From Flavobacterium sp. 20NA77.7 (GTDB lineage: Bacteria; Bacteroidota; Bacteroidia; Flavobacteriales; Flavobacteriaceae), in NCBI RefSeq assembly GCF_031326205.1, contig NZ_CP133721.1:1364001-1428000 (forward strand): a stretch of 64,000 nt of DNA, written 5' to 3'. Below are positions 1-9,673 of this stretch, piece after piece (positions within the stretch are counted from its first letter, which is position 1; each line of letters opens with the position of its first letter). The notes beneath the pieces were generated by a model. That model saw only the letters and a list, made by a program, of their open reading frames with translations, was not told where the DNA came from and made no database searches. Position numbers and translations under genes: made by a program.

Positions 1-2144
1 TGGGCAATATTTTGCTTGAAGAAGATGCAAAGGAAATTGAAGTCGTTGAAATTAGAGCAGAAAAAACAACTGTTGAAATTAAACTAGACAAAAAAGTATA
101 TAACTTAGGAAAAGACCTAATGGTTAAAGGAGGAACAGTAAGTGATGTATTAGACAATATTCCTTCTGTAACTGTTGATGTTGAAGGAACAATAAGCCTA
201 AGAGGAAATGAAAATGTAAAAGTATTAATTGACGGAAAACCATCTAATGCAATTAGTATTAATGATGCCTTAAAAATGTTACCAGCAGATGCCGTAGATA
301 AAGTGGAAGTAATTACAAATCCTTCAGCACGTTATGACGCAGAAGGAGGAGCAGGAATCTTAAATATTGTCTTAAAAAAAGGAAAAATAAAAGGTTTTAA
401 TGGAACTTTAATTGCGACTACAGGTATTCCAGACAATCATGGAATAAATGGAACTTTAAATTACAAAACAGGTAAAATCAACCTATTTACTATACAAGGG
501 TATACCTATAAAAGTAATCCGGGCTTTTCTGATGTAGAAACAAAATATTTAAACCCAGACAATTCTGCAAATAGATATATTGACGAAAACAGAGACAATT
601 CAAGAATCAATAAAGGCTATAATGGTGGTTTTGGATTAGATTGGTTTATTGACAAATCTACCACCTGGACAAATGGATTTAATTATAGAAAAAACAAGGG
701 AACTAATGAAGAAGATGTAGATTACTATAATTATGATGCCAATAGAATATATACTTTTTACAGAAACAGATTAAATCTTGAAAAGCAACTTGAAGATAAC
801 ATCGAGTTTAATTCTAATTTTATTAAAAACTTTAAAAAATCTGGTCACAAATTAACAGCTGACGTATCCATTTCAGAAAGTAAAAATTTTAGCAATTCCG
901 TTATCTATGATAATTCTACCCTTTCTTCAACTACAACAATTGATGACACTAAGAATAATCAAAAACAAAAGAGAACATTAATCCAAACAGATTATGTGTT
1001 TCCTATAAATGATGTTTTTCAACTTGAAGCAGGCTATAGAGGAAATTTTCTAAATCAAAACACAGATTATGCTGTACTTAATAATGGCGTAATTAATACC
1101 TCTTTTACAAATGTATTAGAATATATTGAACATGTAAATGCCTTGTATACTCAAATGGGTATTAAAGTAAACAAATTAAGTATGTTATATGGTTTACGTT
1201 TTGAAGATTCAAATATAGAAATCAACCAATTAACGTCTTCACAATTTAAAACCAAAAAATATACTAATTTTTTCCCAAGCGCGTTCTTTACTTATGAGTT
1301 AGGTGATGATACTAATTTATCCTTAAATTATAGTAAAAGAATTAATCGTCCACGTGGAAGACAAATTAATCCGTTTAGCACGTATTCGAGTAACATTAAT
1401 CTCTTTAGAGGAAATCCAGATTTAAATCCTTCACTAACTGATGCGGTAGACTTGGGATTCCTTAAAAAAATGGGAAAAATAACACTAAGCACATCCGTTT
1501 ATTATAACTATACTAAAAATTCGGCTCAACATGTACGTTATGTAGAAGGTTTAAACGAAAATGGCATTCCTATTACTACCATGAGTTTTGTAAACATTGG
1601 AGAAGAAAATAGATCTGGGTTTGAGTTCACATTAAATTATATACCCTATAAATGGTGGAAGTTAAATAGTAATTTAAATGTATTTAGAACCGAAACTAAA
1701 GGTAATTTTTCATATACTTATGTAGATAATACAAATACAAGTATTACTAAAACACAAAACCTTGACAACACTGCATCAAGTTGGTTTACAAGATTAAATT
1801 CCAAAATCACGTTTCCAAATAAAATTGATTGGCAAACCAACGTAACCTACAATGGTTCTCAACGAACAGCACAAGGCATGGTTAAAGGCATTTTTGCTAT
1901 GAATTTAGCCTTTAGTAAAGACATCATGAAAGATAAAGCCACTATTTCTTTAAATGTAAATGATGTATTTAATTCTAGAATTAGACGTATGCAAACGTAT
2001 ATTCCAGGTCAAATTGATTCAGATACTGCAATGCAATGGCGTGTGAGACAAATTACTCTTTCATTTACATACCGCTTCAACAAACAGAAAAATGAAAAAG
2101 AAAAAATGCCAAAACGAGAAGATGACGGTGGAGGTGAATTTTAA
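1..2144 (+). CDS. TonB-dependent-receptor-type outer membrane beta-barrel protein (5' end outside window)
   Basis: The reading frame is open to the left edge of the window, so the signal peptide and the N-terminal domain are not seen. The visible part starts with a plug-type region of about 100 residues (VSDVLDNIPSVTV, then SLRGNENVKVLIDGKPS and VEVITNPSARYDAEGGAGI), typical of receptors that close a barrel. About 550 residues rich in alternating aromatic and polar strands follow, ending in a lysine/glutamate-rich tail after the strand ITLSFTYRF. This is the flavobacterial 'outer membrane beta-barrel family' relative of TonB-dependent receptors. The substrate cannot be told. A strong hairpin terminator lies directly behind the stop. 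The family assignment is firm; the transport role is inferred. Confidence 0.85.
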   Translation, partial: GNILLEEDAKEIEVVEIRAEKTTVEIKLDKKVYNLGKDLMVKGGTVSDVLDNIPSVTVDVEGTISLRGNENVKVLIDGKPSNAISINDALKMLPADAVDKVEVITNPSARYDAEGGAGILNIVLKKGKIKGFNGTLIATTGIPDNHGINGTLNYKTGKINLFTIQGYTYKSNPGFSDVETKYLNPDNSANRYIDENRDNSRINKGYNGGFGLDWFIDKSTTWTNGFNYRKNKGTNEEDVDYYNYDANRIYTFYRNRLNLEKQLEDNIEFNSNFIKNFKKSGHKLTADVSISESKNFSNSVIYDNSTLSSTTTIDDTKNNQKQKRTLIQTDYVFPINDVFQLEAGYRGNFLNQNTDYAVLNNGVINTSFTNVLEYIEHVNALYTQMGIKVNKLSMLYGLRFEDSNIEINQLTSSQFKTKKYTNFFPSAFFTYELGDDTNLSLNYSKRINRPRGRQINPFSTYSSNINLFRGNPDLNPSLTDAVDLGFLKKMGKITLSTSVYYNYTKNSAQHVRYVEGLNENGIPITTMSFVNIGEENRSGFEFTLNYIPYKWWKLNSNLNVFRTETKGNFSYTYVDNTNTSITKTQNLDNTASSWFTRLNSKITFPNKIDWQTNVTYNGSQRTAQGMVKGIFAMNLAFSKDIMKDKATISLNVNDVFNSRIRRMQTYIPGQIDSDTAMQWRVRQITLSFTYRFNKQKNEKEKMPKREDDGGGEF

Positions 2145-2150
2145 AAATAT

Positions 2151-2186
2151 AAAAAATCCCGATAAGTACTTATCGGGATTTTTATT
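2151..2186. terminator. Bidirectional rho-independent terminator
   Basis: A perfect palindrome (AATCCCGATAAG mirrored around GTACTT) is flanked by A-runs on the left and T-runs on the right. It lies between the stop of the rightward barrel gene and the stop of the leftward small membrane protein, so it can serve both. Confidence 0.85.
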
Positions 2187-2199
2187 TAGTGAACGTAAA

Positions 2200-2370
2200 C
2201 TATTGCTCTTGCTCAGCTAATTTTTTCTCTCTTCTCTCTTTTAGCAATTCAATGATAGCTCCTCCAACCCAATATTGAACGAAACCTACCAAGAAAAACA
2301 TTAACCAAAAACCTATAGTTAAAATGGTTAAGAAAAGAATGAAACCTAAATACTGTTGAAATTCAAACAT
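2200..2370 (-). CDS. Small membrane protein, 56 residues
   Basis: An ATG-to-TAG frame of 56 codons on the minus strand. The product begins MFEFQQYLGF, has one or two hydrophobic segments (about residues 8-42, with GFWLMFFLVGFVQYWVGGA) and ends in a charged tail (ELLKERREKKLAEQEQ). This inside-positive, amphipathic layout is typical of real small inner-membrane proteins and not of random AT-rich sequence. It ends 14 bp from a bidirectional terminator shared with the barrel gene. I think similar short proteins occur widely in flavobacteria, but I cannot name a function. A single TM helix with a cytoplasmic coiled tail is the simplest reading. Confidence 0.7.
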   Translation of the reverse strand: MFEFQQYLGFILFLTILTIGFWLMFFLVGFVQYWVGGAIIELLKERREKKLAEQEQ

Positions 2371-2634
2371 GTTTTCCGGAAATTATTTTGTGAATTCTGT
2401 TCAAAGGTAAGCCATATATTTTTTTTTGCAAATCTAAAATTGATTTTTTTTAAATTATTTTTAACAATTTATCCTTATTTTTGAAATACAATATTCTCCT
2501 TACTAATATCGTTATTATTTTGCTAAGTAAAATAAGAAAATATGTAAACGCCATACCTATCAAGTTATATGAGCAAACGGCTATAAAGATAAGGCGATAC
2601 AAATAACAAATTAAAAGCAAATAATTACCTATCT

Positions 2635-3987
2635 ATGAAAAACATTTTTTTGAAAGTATCCTTATTTTTCATTGGCTTACAAACCATACAGGGTCAAGAT
2701 CATTTTTTGGGCATTACTACTTCAAAACGAGGTGGATTACTAAATGCTACGTTAAATCCAGCCGAATTATCAAATATGAACATGCTTATAGATGTAAATA
2801 TTTACAATATGAGTCTAACTTTTTCTAACAACAAACTTTCTTTTAATGACTTAGTAAATGGAAGTAATTTAGAATCTAAATTTTTTGAAGGTAACGAACC
2901 TACAAATGCTAGAATTGATGGATTAATAATTGGACCAGGAGTCGCTTTTAAATTAGGTAGATGGAGTTATGCAGTTTCTACACAAGCTTCAATTAAAGCA
3001 AACTTAATAGACATTAACACAAGTTTAGGAAATGCTATACAAAGTGGTAGTTTTACGAGTGCCTTACCTAATTTAGTTTTGTCCAAAGAAAATCAACGTA
3101 TAAATGCTACCACATGGGGTGAACTTGATTTTAGTGTAGCTAGAAAAATCATTGAATTAGGTCGTCACAAAATTGCTGGGGGAGCAACAGTGAAAGTGCT
3201 TTTCCCAGGGGCTTATGCTAATTTTGGAGCTTCTAACTTCTCGGGTACAATTACAAATGTAGGCGGAAATTATATTGTAACAAACGCTAACGCAGCTATT
3301 AACCTATCATATTCAAGCATATTAGGAAATGACTTTAACAATTCTTCAAATTTCACAAACTTTTTTAACCAAGGCATTAATGGTATTGCGGCAGATTTAG
3401 GAGTAACCTATTCTTTTAAAGATAAAGACTCAAAAAACATCCTATTGCACGCAGGGCTTTCTATAAAAAACATTGGTAGTATGAATTTTAAAACAGACCA
3501 TAACACATCTATTGATTATACACTAAACATTAGTGGCACACAAAGTCTAAATTTAAGTCAGTTTGAAAATATAAATAGTTTCCAAGAATTAGAACAGCAG
3601 CTAGCAACAGGTCAAAATGCACAATTATTTCAAAAAACAACAAGTTCGTCTGCTTTTAAAGTAAAAATGCCAACAACAGTTAACTTATATGCAGATTTAA
3701 AAATATTAAGTAAATTTTACATAACAGGAATTGTAAATCAAAAAATTATTGATGAAAGTGAAAATACTCAAATAACTACTCAAAATACATACACACTAAT
3801 TCCAAGATTCTCAATTAAAACATTTGAAGTTTTTATACCTTTAACACAAAATGAAATATCAAAATTCACAACTGGTATTGGAATACGTGTAGGTGGGTTT
3901 TACATAGGATCAAATTCTATTATTTCTACCGCTATGAACAATTCTAAACAAGCTGATGCTTATTTCGGATTTAGATTTGGTATTTAA
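2635..3987 (+). CDS. DUF5723-type outer membrane beta-barrel protein
   Basis: 450 residues with an N-terminal signal peptide (MKNIFLKVSLFFIGLQTIQG, cleavage near residue 20). The motif LNATLNPAELSNMNMLIDVN near the mature N-terminus is characteristic of the DUF5723 barrels of Bacteroidota, which resemble the PorV/FadL group. The remainder is alternating beta-strand sequence ending in a short aromatic strand (YFGFRFGI), as expected for a C-terminal barrel strand. Function is unknown; outer membrane location is inferred from the signal and barrel pattern. It is monocistronic, with a hairpin terminator about 130 bp downstream. The ATG is the only sensible start before the signal peptide. Confidence 0.75.
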   Translation: MKNIFLKVSLFFIGLQTIQGQDHFLGITTSKRGGLLNATLNPAELSNMNMLIDVNIYNMSLTFSNNKLSFNDLVNGSNLESKFFEGNEPTNARIDGLIIGPGVAFKLGRWSYAVSTQASIKANLIDINTSLGNAIQSGSFTSALPNLVLSKENQRINATTWGELDFSVARKIIELGRHKIAGGATVKVLFPGAYANFGASNFSGTITNVGGNYIVTNANAAINLSYSSILGNDFNNSSNFTNFFNQGINGIAADLGVTYSFKDKDSKNILLHAGLSIKNIGSMNFKTDHNTSIDYTLNISGTQSLNLSQFENINSFQELEQQLATGQNAQLFQKTTSSSAFKVKMPTTVNLYADLKILSKFYITGIVNQKIIDESENTQITTQNTYTLIPRFSIKTFEVFIPLTQNEISKFTTGIGIRVGGFYIGSNSIISTAMNNSKQADAYFGFRFGI

Positions 3988-4116
3988 AGTATTATTTTAA
4001 GAATCAATAACATAGATATAACATTTAATTAACACCCTCATTCAATAAATTAGTGCAACTTTGTATCAGAAATAGTTAGTATTTCAATATTGGTTAGGGT
4101 TAGTTTTTAGTTAAGA

Positions 4117-4148
4117 AAACAACTAAGCGAAAGTTTAGTTGTTTTTTT
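4117..4148. terminator. Bidirectional hairpin terminator
   Basis: AACAACTAA pairs with TTAGTTGTT around a GCGAAAG-containing loop and is followed by a long T-run. It lies between the convergent DUF5723 gene and the metal-receptor gene, overlapping the stop of the latter. Confidence 0.8.
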
Positions 4149-4953
4149 ATAGCGTATTGTGTAGTACTTTAAAATAGTCAAATGCTTTTACGAGTCTTGT
4201 TCCGTGCCAAGAAAAATATTCCCCATCAACAAAAACGGTTCGAGCGTGATGGGTATGTCGCCCCAATTCAAAAGCATGTTCGTCTGCAAACGGAAATGGT
4301 TCTGAAGACAACAGTACCAACTCGGGATCACCTTGAATGCGCATTTTTTGAATAATTACTTCAGGATAACGTCCTTCATACTTGGGATTGAAATCGTATA
4401 TATTTTCAAACTTATTCAACTTCAACATTTCATTAATATATGTTTCTCCTGCTGCTACCATATAAGGGTTTGCCCAAATAAAATAGGCCACTTTTTGAGC
4501 TGATTTAGATTTAATAAATTCGTAAAAATCATTTAATCCAAAAGTTATCTTTTGAATCCATTTTTGCGCATCAGTACGTTTATTAAATAAATTTCCAAAA
4601 TCTCGTATGACTTGAATACTATCTTCAATTGTAAGCACATCTGTAACCCACACCGGGCAAATTTCTTTTAATTGCGCTACAATCTCTAGTGTATTTTCTT
4701 CTTTATTAGCAATAATGATATCGGGTTGTAAGGCTTTTATTTTAGCTACATTTACTTGTTTGGTACCACCTATAATTGTCTTTGTAGCTTTTAAATGAAA
4801 GGGATGTACACAAAATTTGGTTACTCCCACAAGCTCATCTTCTAAACCTAAATCAAATAATGTTTCTGTTTGTGAAGGCACTAAAGAAACAATACGAGAA
4901 GGGGTATGTTCAAATGTATGTGTCGTGCCTAGTTGATCTATAAATTGCTTCAC
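4147..4953 (-). CDS. Helical-backbone metal receptor (BtuF/TroA-type binding protein) without signal peptide
   Basis: 268 residues. The N-terminal lobe holds the class III binding-protein signature SRIVSLVPSQTETLFDLGLEDELVGVT, followed by the helical backbone and a C-terminal lobe with SSEPFPFADEHAFEL and HGTRLVKAFDYF. BtuF-type proteins normally bind vitamin B12 or siderophores in the periplasm for an ABC importer. Here the protein starts MKQFIDQLGTTHTF with no signal peptide or lipobox, and no permease or ATPase is adjacent. It is the last gene of a leftward operon, 12 bp behind pyrF. A cytoplasmic ligand-binding or scavenging role is possible but only inferred. Family assignment is confident, ligand unknown. 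Confidence 0.8.
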   Translation of the reverse strand: MKQFIDQLGTTHTFEHTPSRIVSLVPSQTETLFDLGLEDELVGVTKFCVHPFHLKATKTIIGGTKQVNVAKIKALQPDIIIANKEENTLEIVAQLKEICPVWVTDVLTIEDSIQVIRDFGNLFNKRTDAQKWIQKITFGLNDFYEFIKSKSAQKVAYFIWANPYMVAAGETYINEMLKLNKFENIYDFNPKYEGRYPEVIIQKMRIQGDPELVLLSSEPFPFADEHAFELGRHTHHARTVFVDGEYFSWHGTRLVKAFDYFKVLHNTL

Positions 4954-4965
4954 GTTTTGTTAATT

Positions 4966-5784
4966 TTAAGGTATTAATGAAGCCATTTCTTGTTGCAATT
5001 TTACAGCTTCTTCCCTAGCCTTTTCAGCAAAATCAACATCTGCAGAAGCATAAATAATACCTCGAGACGAATTAATTAATAAACCAACATTTTCATTCAT
5101 ACCGTATTTACACACTTCAGATAAACTTCCACCTTGTGCACCAACTCCAGGAACTAGCAAAAAGCTATCGGGTACAATTTTTCTAATTTCAGTAAAAAAT
5201 TCAGCCTTAGTGGCGCCCACTACATACATTAGATTATGACTGTTTTTCCATGTCTTAGAAGTCTCTAAAACAGTTTTATAGATTTCCTTTCCATTCACTT
5301 GCAACGTTTGAAAATCAAACGCGCCTTCATTTGACGTTAATGCCAACAAAATAGTATGCTTATTCTCAAAGGCTAAAAAAGGCTCTACAGAATCTTTTCC
5401 CATATAAGGTGCTACTGTAACTGAGTCAAAGGCTAAATCATCAAAAAAAGCCTTCGCATACATGGAAGAAGTGTTTCCGATATCGCCTCGTTTTGCATCA
5501 GCAATAGTAAATATTTCAGGGTAATTTTGATTGATATAGGCAATTGTTCTTTCCAAAGACTGCCATCCTTTTATACCATAGGCTTCATAAAACGCAGTAT
5601 TTGGCTTATAGGCTACACATACATCATGTGTGGCCTCTATAATGGCTTTATTAAACTCAAAAATGGGATCTTCAGTGATTCGTAAATGTGATGGAATTTT
5701 CTCTATATCCACATCTAAACCTATACAAAGAAAAGATTTTTTTGAAAAAATTTGAGAAATGAGTTGTTGCGTTGTCATAGACAA
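4966..5784 (-). CDS. pyrF: Orotidine-5'-phosphate decarboxylase (long type)
   Basis: Catalyses the last step of UMP synthesis, decarboxylating OMP in the cytoplasm. At 272 residues it is of the longer 'type 2' group. The active-site motif [12 protein letters not shown] (residues 94-105) carries the D-x-K-R-G-D core, with Lys98 as proton donor and Asp96 and Asp101 around the substrate. The N-terminal FLCIGLDVD (about 18-26) and the phosphate-binding [10 protein letters not shown] are also present. It lies 43 bp downstream of the LETM1-related gene and 12 bp upstream of the metal-receptor gene, so it is probably co-transcribed with both. Confidence 0.95.
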   Translation of the reverse strand: MSMTTQQLISQIFSKKSFLCIGLDVDIEKIPSHLRITEDPIFEFNKAIIEATHDVCVAYKPNTAFYEAYGIKGWQSLERTIAYINQNYPEIFTIADAKRGDIGNTSSMYAKAFFDDLAFDSVTVAPYMGKDSVEPFLAFENKHTILLALTSNEGAFDFQTLQVNGKEIYKTVLETSKTWKNSHNLMYVVGATKAEFFTEIRKIVPDSFLLVPGVGAQGGSLSEVCKYGMNENVGLLINSSRGIIYASADVDFAEKAREEAVKLQQEMASLIP

Positions 5785-5827
5785 TTATTTGTTGCCAAAA
5801 TTAAGTAAAAAAATCATTTATACCTCT

Positions 5828-7021
5828 TTAATCTTCTAAATTTTCATTAAAGGAAGACGGCAACAATTGAGGGATAAATTTAATTAATAGCGGCAACAAT
5901 AAGCTGCCACCTGGAAGTAAAAAAATAGTAAGCGAAGGTACACTTTTACAAATATCAAGCAGCTGTTTTTTTACTTTTTTTTTTTCTTCATAGGTCAATT
6001 CGGTTGCTGTTGATTTGCCTAATAACTTAACCAACTCTTTACTCTCTGAAAGTTCTTTTACCAATCTTTTTTTGTTTCGAATAATCAACTTCGAAATCAT
6101 GTCTTGTGCATTGTTGTAAAAATGCTTTACAGGATGATTTGTATTAAAAAAAGGAAGATTATTTTTATAGTTTAAAATAAATTTATGTAATTGATTATCA
6201 TTTTTTTGAATGTAATCATCTAAATTAAAACTAGATATTAAATCATTCATATAAATTTGCTCATCTCTATCCTGAATTTCATCACTCCAAAGTGCCATTT
6301 GCGCCATATCTAACAAATACATTCGCTGCAATAGTGTATCATGTATAATCGTGTCAACTATCACATTATACAAGGCTAACTCATCTGAGCTTTTGGTGTA
6401 ACGCAATGAGTTTTCAAACAATTTAACTAGTAAATCATCATAAGTGGTTTTATTCTTTTTCACTTGCAACGAAGCTAAAATTAAGGTCATGCACTTCTGC
6501 TCCATTTCTTTAAAAAACTTCAATTCAATAGCCCCATTTGTTAGAAAACGATCAAAAGCTAAAACGTCAATAAACAACATGGCATTTGTTACAATATGCG
6601 AAAAACTCTTTGCCACGACATTCACATTACTTTGAATGCGATCATCAATTATACTTTCTAATTTTTGAGACACATGACTCTCTGGCAAAATAGCATGTAG
6701 AAAACTAAATTTTGACTTGGAAATTTTAGTATAAAACAGGATTAATTCGGATTCAAATTCAGTAAAATCTGAGGTTGGCTTTCGTAATTTATACAAGCAA
6801 AACAAAGCGGTTAAAAAAGCTACTTTTGTTTTTTCTACCGTGTCCCAGTGCGAATCATCGATGGAAGCACTTACATGATAATCAACCACATACCCATATA
6901 TTAACCCGCTTTGTTGACACGCCGAAAAATAACTTAAATCATCTGTATAAAGCTGTAAATCTTCACTATATTGCTGTGAAAATTTTGCTATCCATCCGGG
7001 TATTGAAGGGTTAATGTGCAT
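5828..7021 (-). CDS. LETM1-related protein (flavobacterial biofilm-associated type)
   Basis: 397 residues without a signal peptide. The C-terminal 75 residues match the ribosome-binding-like domain of mitochondrial LETM1: LTYEEKKKVKKQLLDICK, then VPSLTIFLLPGG, then LLLPLLIKFIPQLLP, a proline-rich hydrophobic hairpin that probably sits in the membrane. The first 300 residues are mostly helical with no known motif. Bacteroidete homologues are named 'LETM1-related biofilm-associated protein'; the biochemical role (cation handling or ribosome contact at the membrane) is not established. Its start overlaps the end of the upstream DUF3810 gene by 11 bp, implying translational coupling. Confidence 0.8.
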   Translation of the reverse strand: MHINPSIPGWIAKFSQQYSEDLQLYTDDLSYFSACQQSGLIYGYVVDYHVSASIDDSHWDTVEKTKVAFLTALFCLYKLRKPTSDFTEFESELILFYTKISKSKFSFLHAILPESHVSQKLESIIDDRIQSNVNVVAKSFSHIVTNAMLFIDVLAFDRFLTNGAIELKFFKEMEQKCMTLILASLQVKKNKTTYDDLLVKLFENSLRYTKSSDELALYNVIVDTIIHDTLLQRMYLLDMAQMALWSDEIQDRDEQIYMNDLISSFNLDDYIQKNDNQLHKFILNYKNNLPFFNTNHPVKHFYNNAQDMISKLIIRNKKRLVKELSESKELVKLLGKSTATELTYEEKKKVKKQLLDICKSVPSLTIFLLPGGSLLLPLLIKFIPQLLPSSFNENLED

Positions 7022-8087
7022 ACAGAACTATCGAATATTTTTCTTCATAATTAAGCAAAAGACTCATGAATTTGCTATAACTTTCCATCCCGTCTTTTTG
7101 TTTGTTCATCTTTAAAAAATGATCGTAAAAGTAGGCAAAAAAATCATTTATAATCGTTTGATGTTGTTGCCAAAATAGTTTATTTTCATTAAAATTTTGT
7201 AAAACGCCTTCGTTAAGTTGGTTCTTGTAACGCTTACTACTCCCCTTTTTCATTAATTCTAAATGATACAAACAATAAGTCACAGCAAATGTACTTGCCG
7301 AATACTTAAAATATAAATCCTTATGATGCCAAGCTGCCATAAACCCTATAAAATTGCACTCGTTTTCTGAGGCATAACCCAGCTGATGAGCCATTTCGTG
7401 ACAAATAGTTATTGGGGAAGTGTATTTAGGTTTTAACGAATTGACTTGAGCTTCATTGGTAAACGGATTTAAATAACCACCAAACCCCATATAGCTCAAG
7501 GGATAACTAAACAACGAAGACTTCACACTTGTATGTGTATATCGCGGTAATTTTACAGTTTGGGGCATTGCTTCATATCCTAGAATTGCTTTGGCATACA
7601 TTTCATTTTCTGTATAATCATACTGCACTTTAGTAGCGGCATCCTGAGTCAAGGCTGTTTGCAGCGCATTAGTTTGTTGTACCATTTTATGCGTAAATCG
7701 TTCTAATTGCGTAAACGAATACGTGGATTTAAGTTGCATCTTCTTATGCAAAGGAATTCTGTAATAGTTTAACCCCCAAAGTAAATGAAACAAAAAATAC
7801 AATACCGACACGAACGAAAGTACTTTTAGCAGATGTTGTTTCCAATTTTTAAAAAATCCAATACGGTTTTTCCACCACCATTTTGCTATTAAAAATAGAA
7901 GCAACATGTAACACAAATCCCCAATAGAAAAGGGGAACCACCCCAACAACAAACGTTCTAAACTGGAAATTATAGAATACATACCATTACTGTAATTCGC
8001 CTCAACTACTTCAGGAAAACAAGCCAACACTTGAACCAAAAGAATTTGAATCAGTAAGAAAACAGGTAGAATAAAACGCTTCTTCAC
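7011..8087 (-). CDS. DUF3810 membrane protein with zinc-metalloprotease motif
   Basis: 358 residues. Three hydrophobic segments occupy roughly residues 1-115 (MKKRFILPVFLLIQILLVQVLA; then GDLCYMLLLFLIAKWW; then VLSFVSVLYFLFHLLWGLNYY). The outer domain carries ICHEMAHQLGY, an HExxH zinc site, followed by ENECNFIGFMA, whose glutamate is the likely third ligand as in gluzincin-type enzymes. It is assigned to the DUF3810 family; proteolytic activity is predicted from the motif only. It is the first gene of a leftward operon with the LETM1-related gene, pyrF and the metal receptor, and is divergent from pepD. Confidence 0.82.
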   Translation of the reverse strand: MKKRFILPVFLLIQILLVQVLACFPEVVEANYSNGMYSIISSLERLLLGWFPFSIGDLCYMLLLFLIAKWWWKNRIGFFKNWKQHLLKVLSFVSVLYFLFHLLWGLNYYRIPLHKKMQLKSTYSFTQLERFTHKMVQQTNALQTALTQDAATKVQYDYTENEMYAKAILGYEAMPQTVKLPRYTHTSVKSSLFSYPLSYMGFGGYLNPFTNEAQVNSLKPKYTSPITICHEMAHQLGYASENECNFIGFMAAWHHKDLYFKYSASTFAVTYCLYHLELMKKGSSKRYKNQLNEGVLQNFNENKLFWQQHQTIINDFFAYFYDHFLKMNKQKDGMESYSKFMSLLLNYEEKYSIVLYAH

Positions 8088-8149
8088 AAAATCAGTTTTA
8101 AATATGTAAATATAATTAGAAATTCATTTACTAAAGTAATTATACTTTG

Positions 8150-8157
8150 TAACTTTG
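8150..8157 (+). promoter_or_regulatory. Bacteroidete -7 box upstream of pepD
   Basis: TAACTTTG matches the TAnnTTTG consensus, 40 bp before the pepD ATG, in the 110-bp divergent spacer with the DUF3810 gene. A good -33 TTG is not evident. Confidence 0.55.
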
Positions 8158-8197
8158 TCATCTTAAAACATAAAACGTTAAACCTGAAATAAAAACA

Positions 8198-9658
8198 ATG
8201 AGCCAAGAAGTTAGAAACTTAGAACCCAAAGCCCTTTGGAATAAATTTGCCGATTTAAACGCCGTGCCTCGTCCTTCAAAAAAAGAAGAACGTATAATTG
8301 CTTTTATGCTTGATTTTGGTCAAAAATTAGGTTTAGAAACCTTAAAAGATGAAGTAGGCAACGTAATCATCAAAAAACCAGCCACAGCGGGTATGGAAAA
8401 TAGAAAAACCATTGTTATGCAATCGCATTTAGATATGGTACATCAAAAAAATAACGACACCTTGTTTGATTTTGACACACAAGGAATCGAAATGTATGTA
8501 GATGGCGATTGGGTGCGTGCTAAAGGCACTACACTAGGAGCCGATAATGGTTTAGGAGTAGCTACCATTATGGCAATATTAGAAAGCACAAATATTCCTC
8601 ACCCAGCCATTGAAGCTTTGTTTACCATAGATGAAGAAACAGGTATGACGGGTGCAATGGGCTTAAAAGGAGGCTTACTAGACGGACAAATTCTTTTAAA
8701 CTTAGACACTGAAGAAGACGACGAAATTGACATAGGTTGCGCAGGTGGTTTAGACGTTACGGCAGTAGCCGAATATGATGAAGAAGATGTAGCTTCAAAT
8801 TCTATTGGATATACCATCACTGTGAAAGGATTAAATGGCGGACACAGTGGCATGGACATTGATAAAGGACTAGGCAATGCAAACAAAATCATGAACCGCA
8901 TTCTATTTAATGCGTATGAAGATTTTGGCTTACAAATAAGCACCATAAACGGTGGAAGTTTACGCAATGCTATTCCTAGAGAAAGCGTGGCACATGTAGC
9001 TGTTGCCGAATTGTATGATGCCGCTTTTAATGTAGATATACAACAAACCATTGAAGAAATTAAAAAAGAATTTGCTACAACTGAGCAAAACTTAGACATA
9101 CAAATTGAAAAAACAACTGTTCCTGCCAAGGTAATGCCTGCAGCGGCACAATTCTTTTTAACACGCGCTTTATACACAGCACATAATGGTGTTTATCGAA
9201 TGAGTGCGGATTTTGATAATTTAGTAGAAACTTCTAATAATATTGCTAAAGTAACTGTTGGTGGCGGAACTGTTCGAATTGAAAACTTAACACGATCTTC
9301 CGTTGAAACATCTAAGTTTGACTTAGCAAACGCCTTACGTGCAGCGTATGAATTAATGGGCTGTGAAGTAACGTTTTCTGGCAGCTATCCAGGATGGACA
9401 CCTAACCCAAAATCTGAAATTTTAGATGTACTAACTGCTATTTATGAAAAACAAAATGGCACTAAACCGCACGTAGTAGCATGTCATGCCGGTTTAGAAT
9501 GTGGTATTTTAGGAACAAATTACCCAGGAATGGATATGATTTCTTTTGGACCAACCATTAAAGGCGCACACAGCCCCGACGAAAGAGCGAGTATTAGTTC
9601 GGCTCAAAAATATTGGAAGTTTGTTTTGGAAATTTTACAAAACATACCCCTAAACTAA
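8198..9658 (+). CDS. pepD: Aminoacyl-histidine dipeptidase (cytosol non-specific dipeptidase)
   Basis: 486 residues, M20 family zinc dipeptidase that hydrolyses Xaa-His and many other dipeptides in the cytoplasm. Metal-binding and catalytic positions are visible: SHLDMVHQ (His77, Asp79), GADNGLG (Asp116) and DEETGMTGA (catalytic Glu146, metal Glu147). GGHSGMDI marks the lid/dimerisation domain and CHAGLECG and AHSPDER the C-terminal metal site. Length is normal for PepD. It is followed by a terminator and so is probably monocistronic. No Shine-Dalgarno sequence is present. Confidence 0.95.
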   Translation: MSQEVRNLEPKALWNKFADLNAVPRPSKKEERIIAFMLDFGQKLGLETLKDEVGNVIIKKPATAGMENRKTIVMQSHLDMVHQKNNDTLFDFDTQGIEMYVDGDWVRAKGTTLGADNGLGVATIMAILESTNIPHPAIEALFTIDEETGMTGAMGLKGGLLDGQILLNLDTEEDDEIDIGCAGGLDVTAVAEYDEEDVASNSIGYTITVKGLNGGHSGMDIDKGLGNANKIMNRILFNAYEDFGLQISTINGGSLRNAIPRESVAHVAVAELYDAAFNVDIQQTIEEIKKEFATTEQNLDIQIEKTTVPAKVMPAAAQFFLTRALYTAHNGVYRMSADFDNLVETSNNIAKVTVGGGTVRIENLTRSSVETSKFDLANALRAAYELMGCEVTFSGSYPGWTPNPKSEILDVLTAIYEKQNGTKPHVVACHAGLECGILGTNYPGMDMISFGPTIKGAHSPDERASISSAQKYWKFVLEILQNIPLN

Positions 9659-9673
9659 TTTTTAACTATACAC

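Noticed and set aside
8599..9177. 192-codon open frame antisense to pepD
   Set aside because: It lies wholly within pepD, whose catalytic motifs are intact on the other strand; the product is serine-rich with no signal or motif, as expected for a shadow frame.
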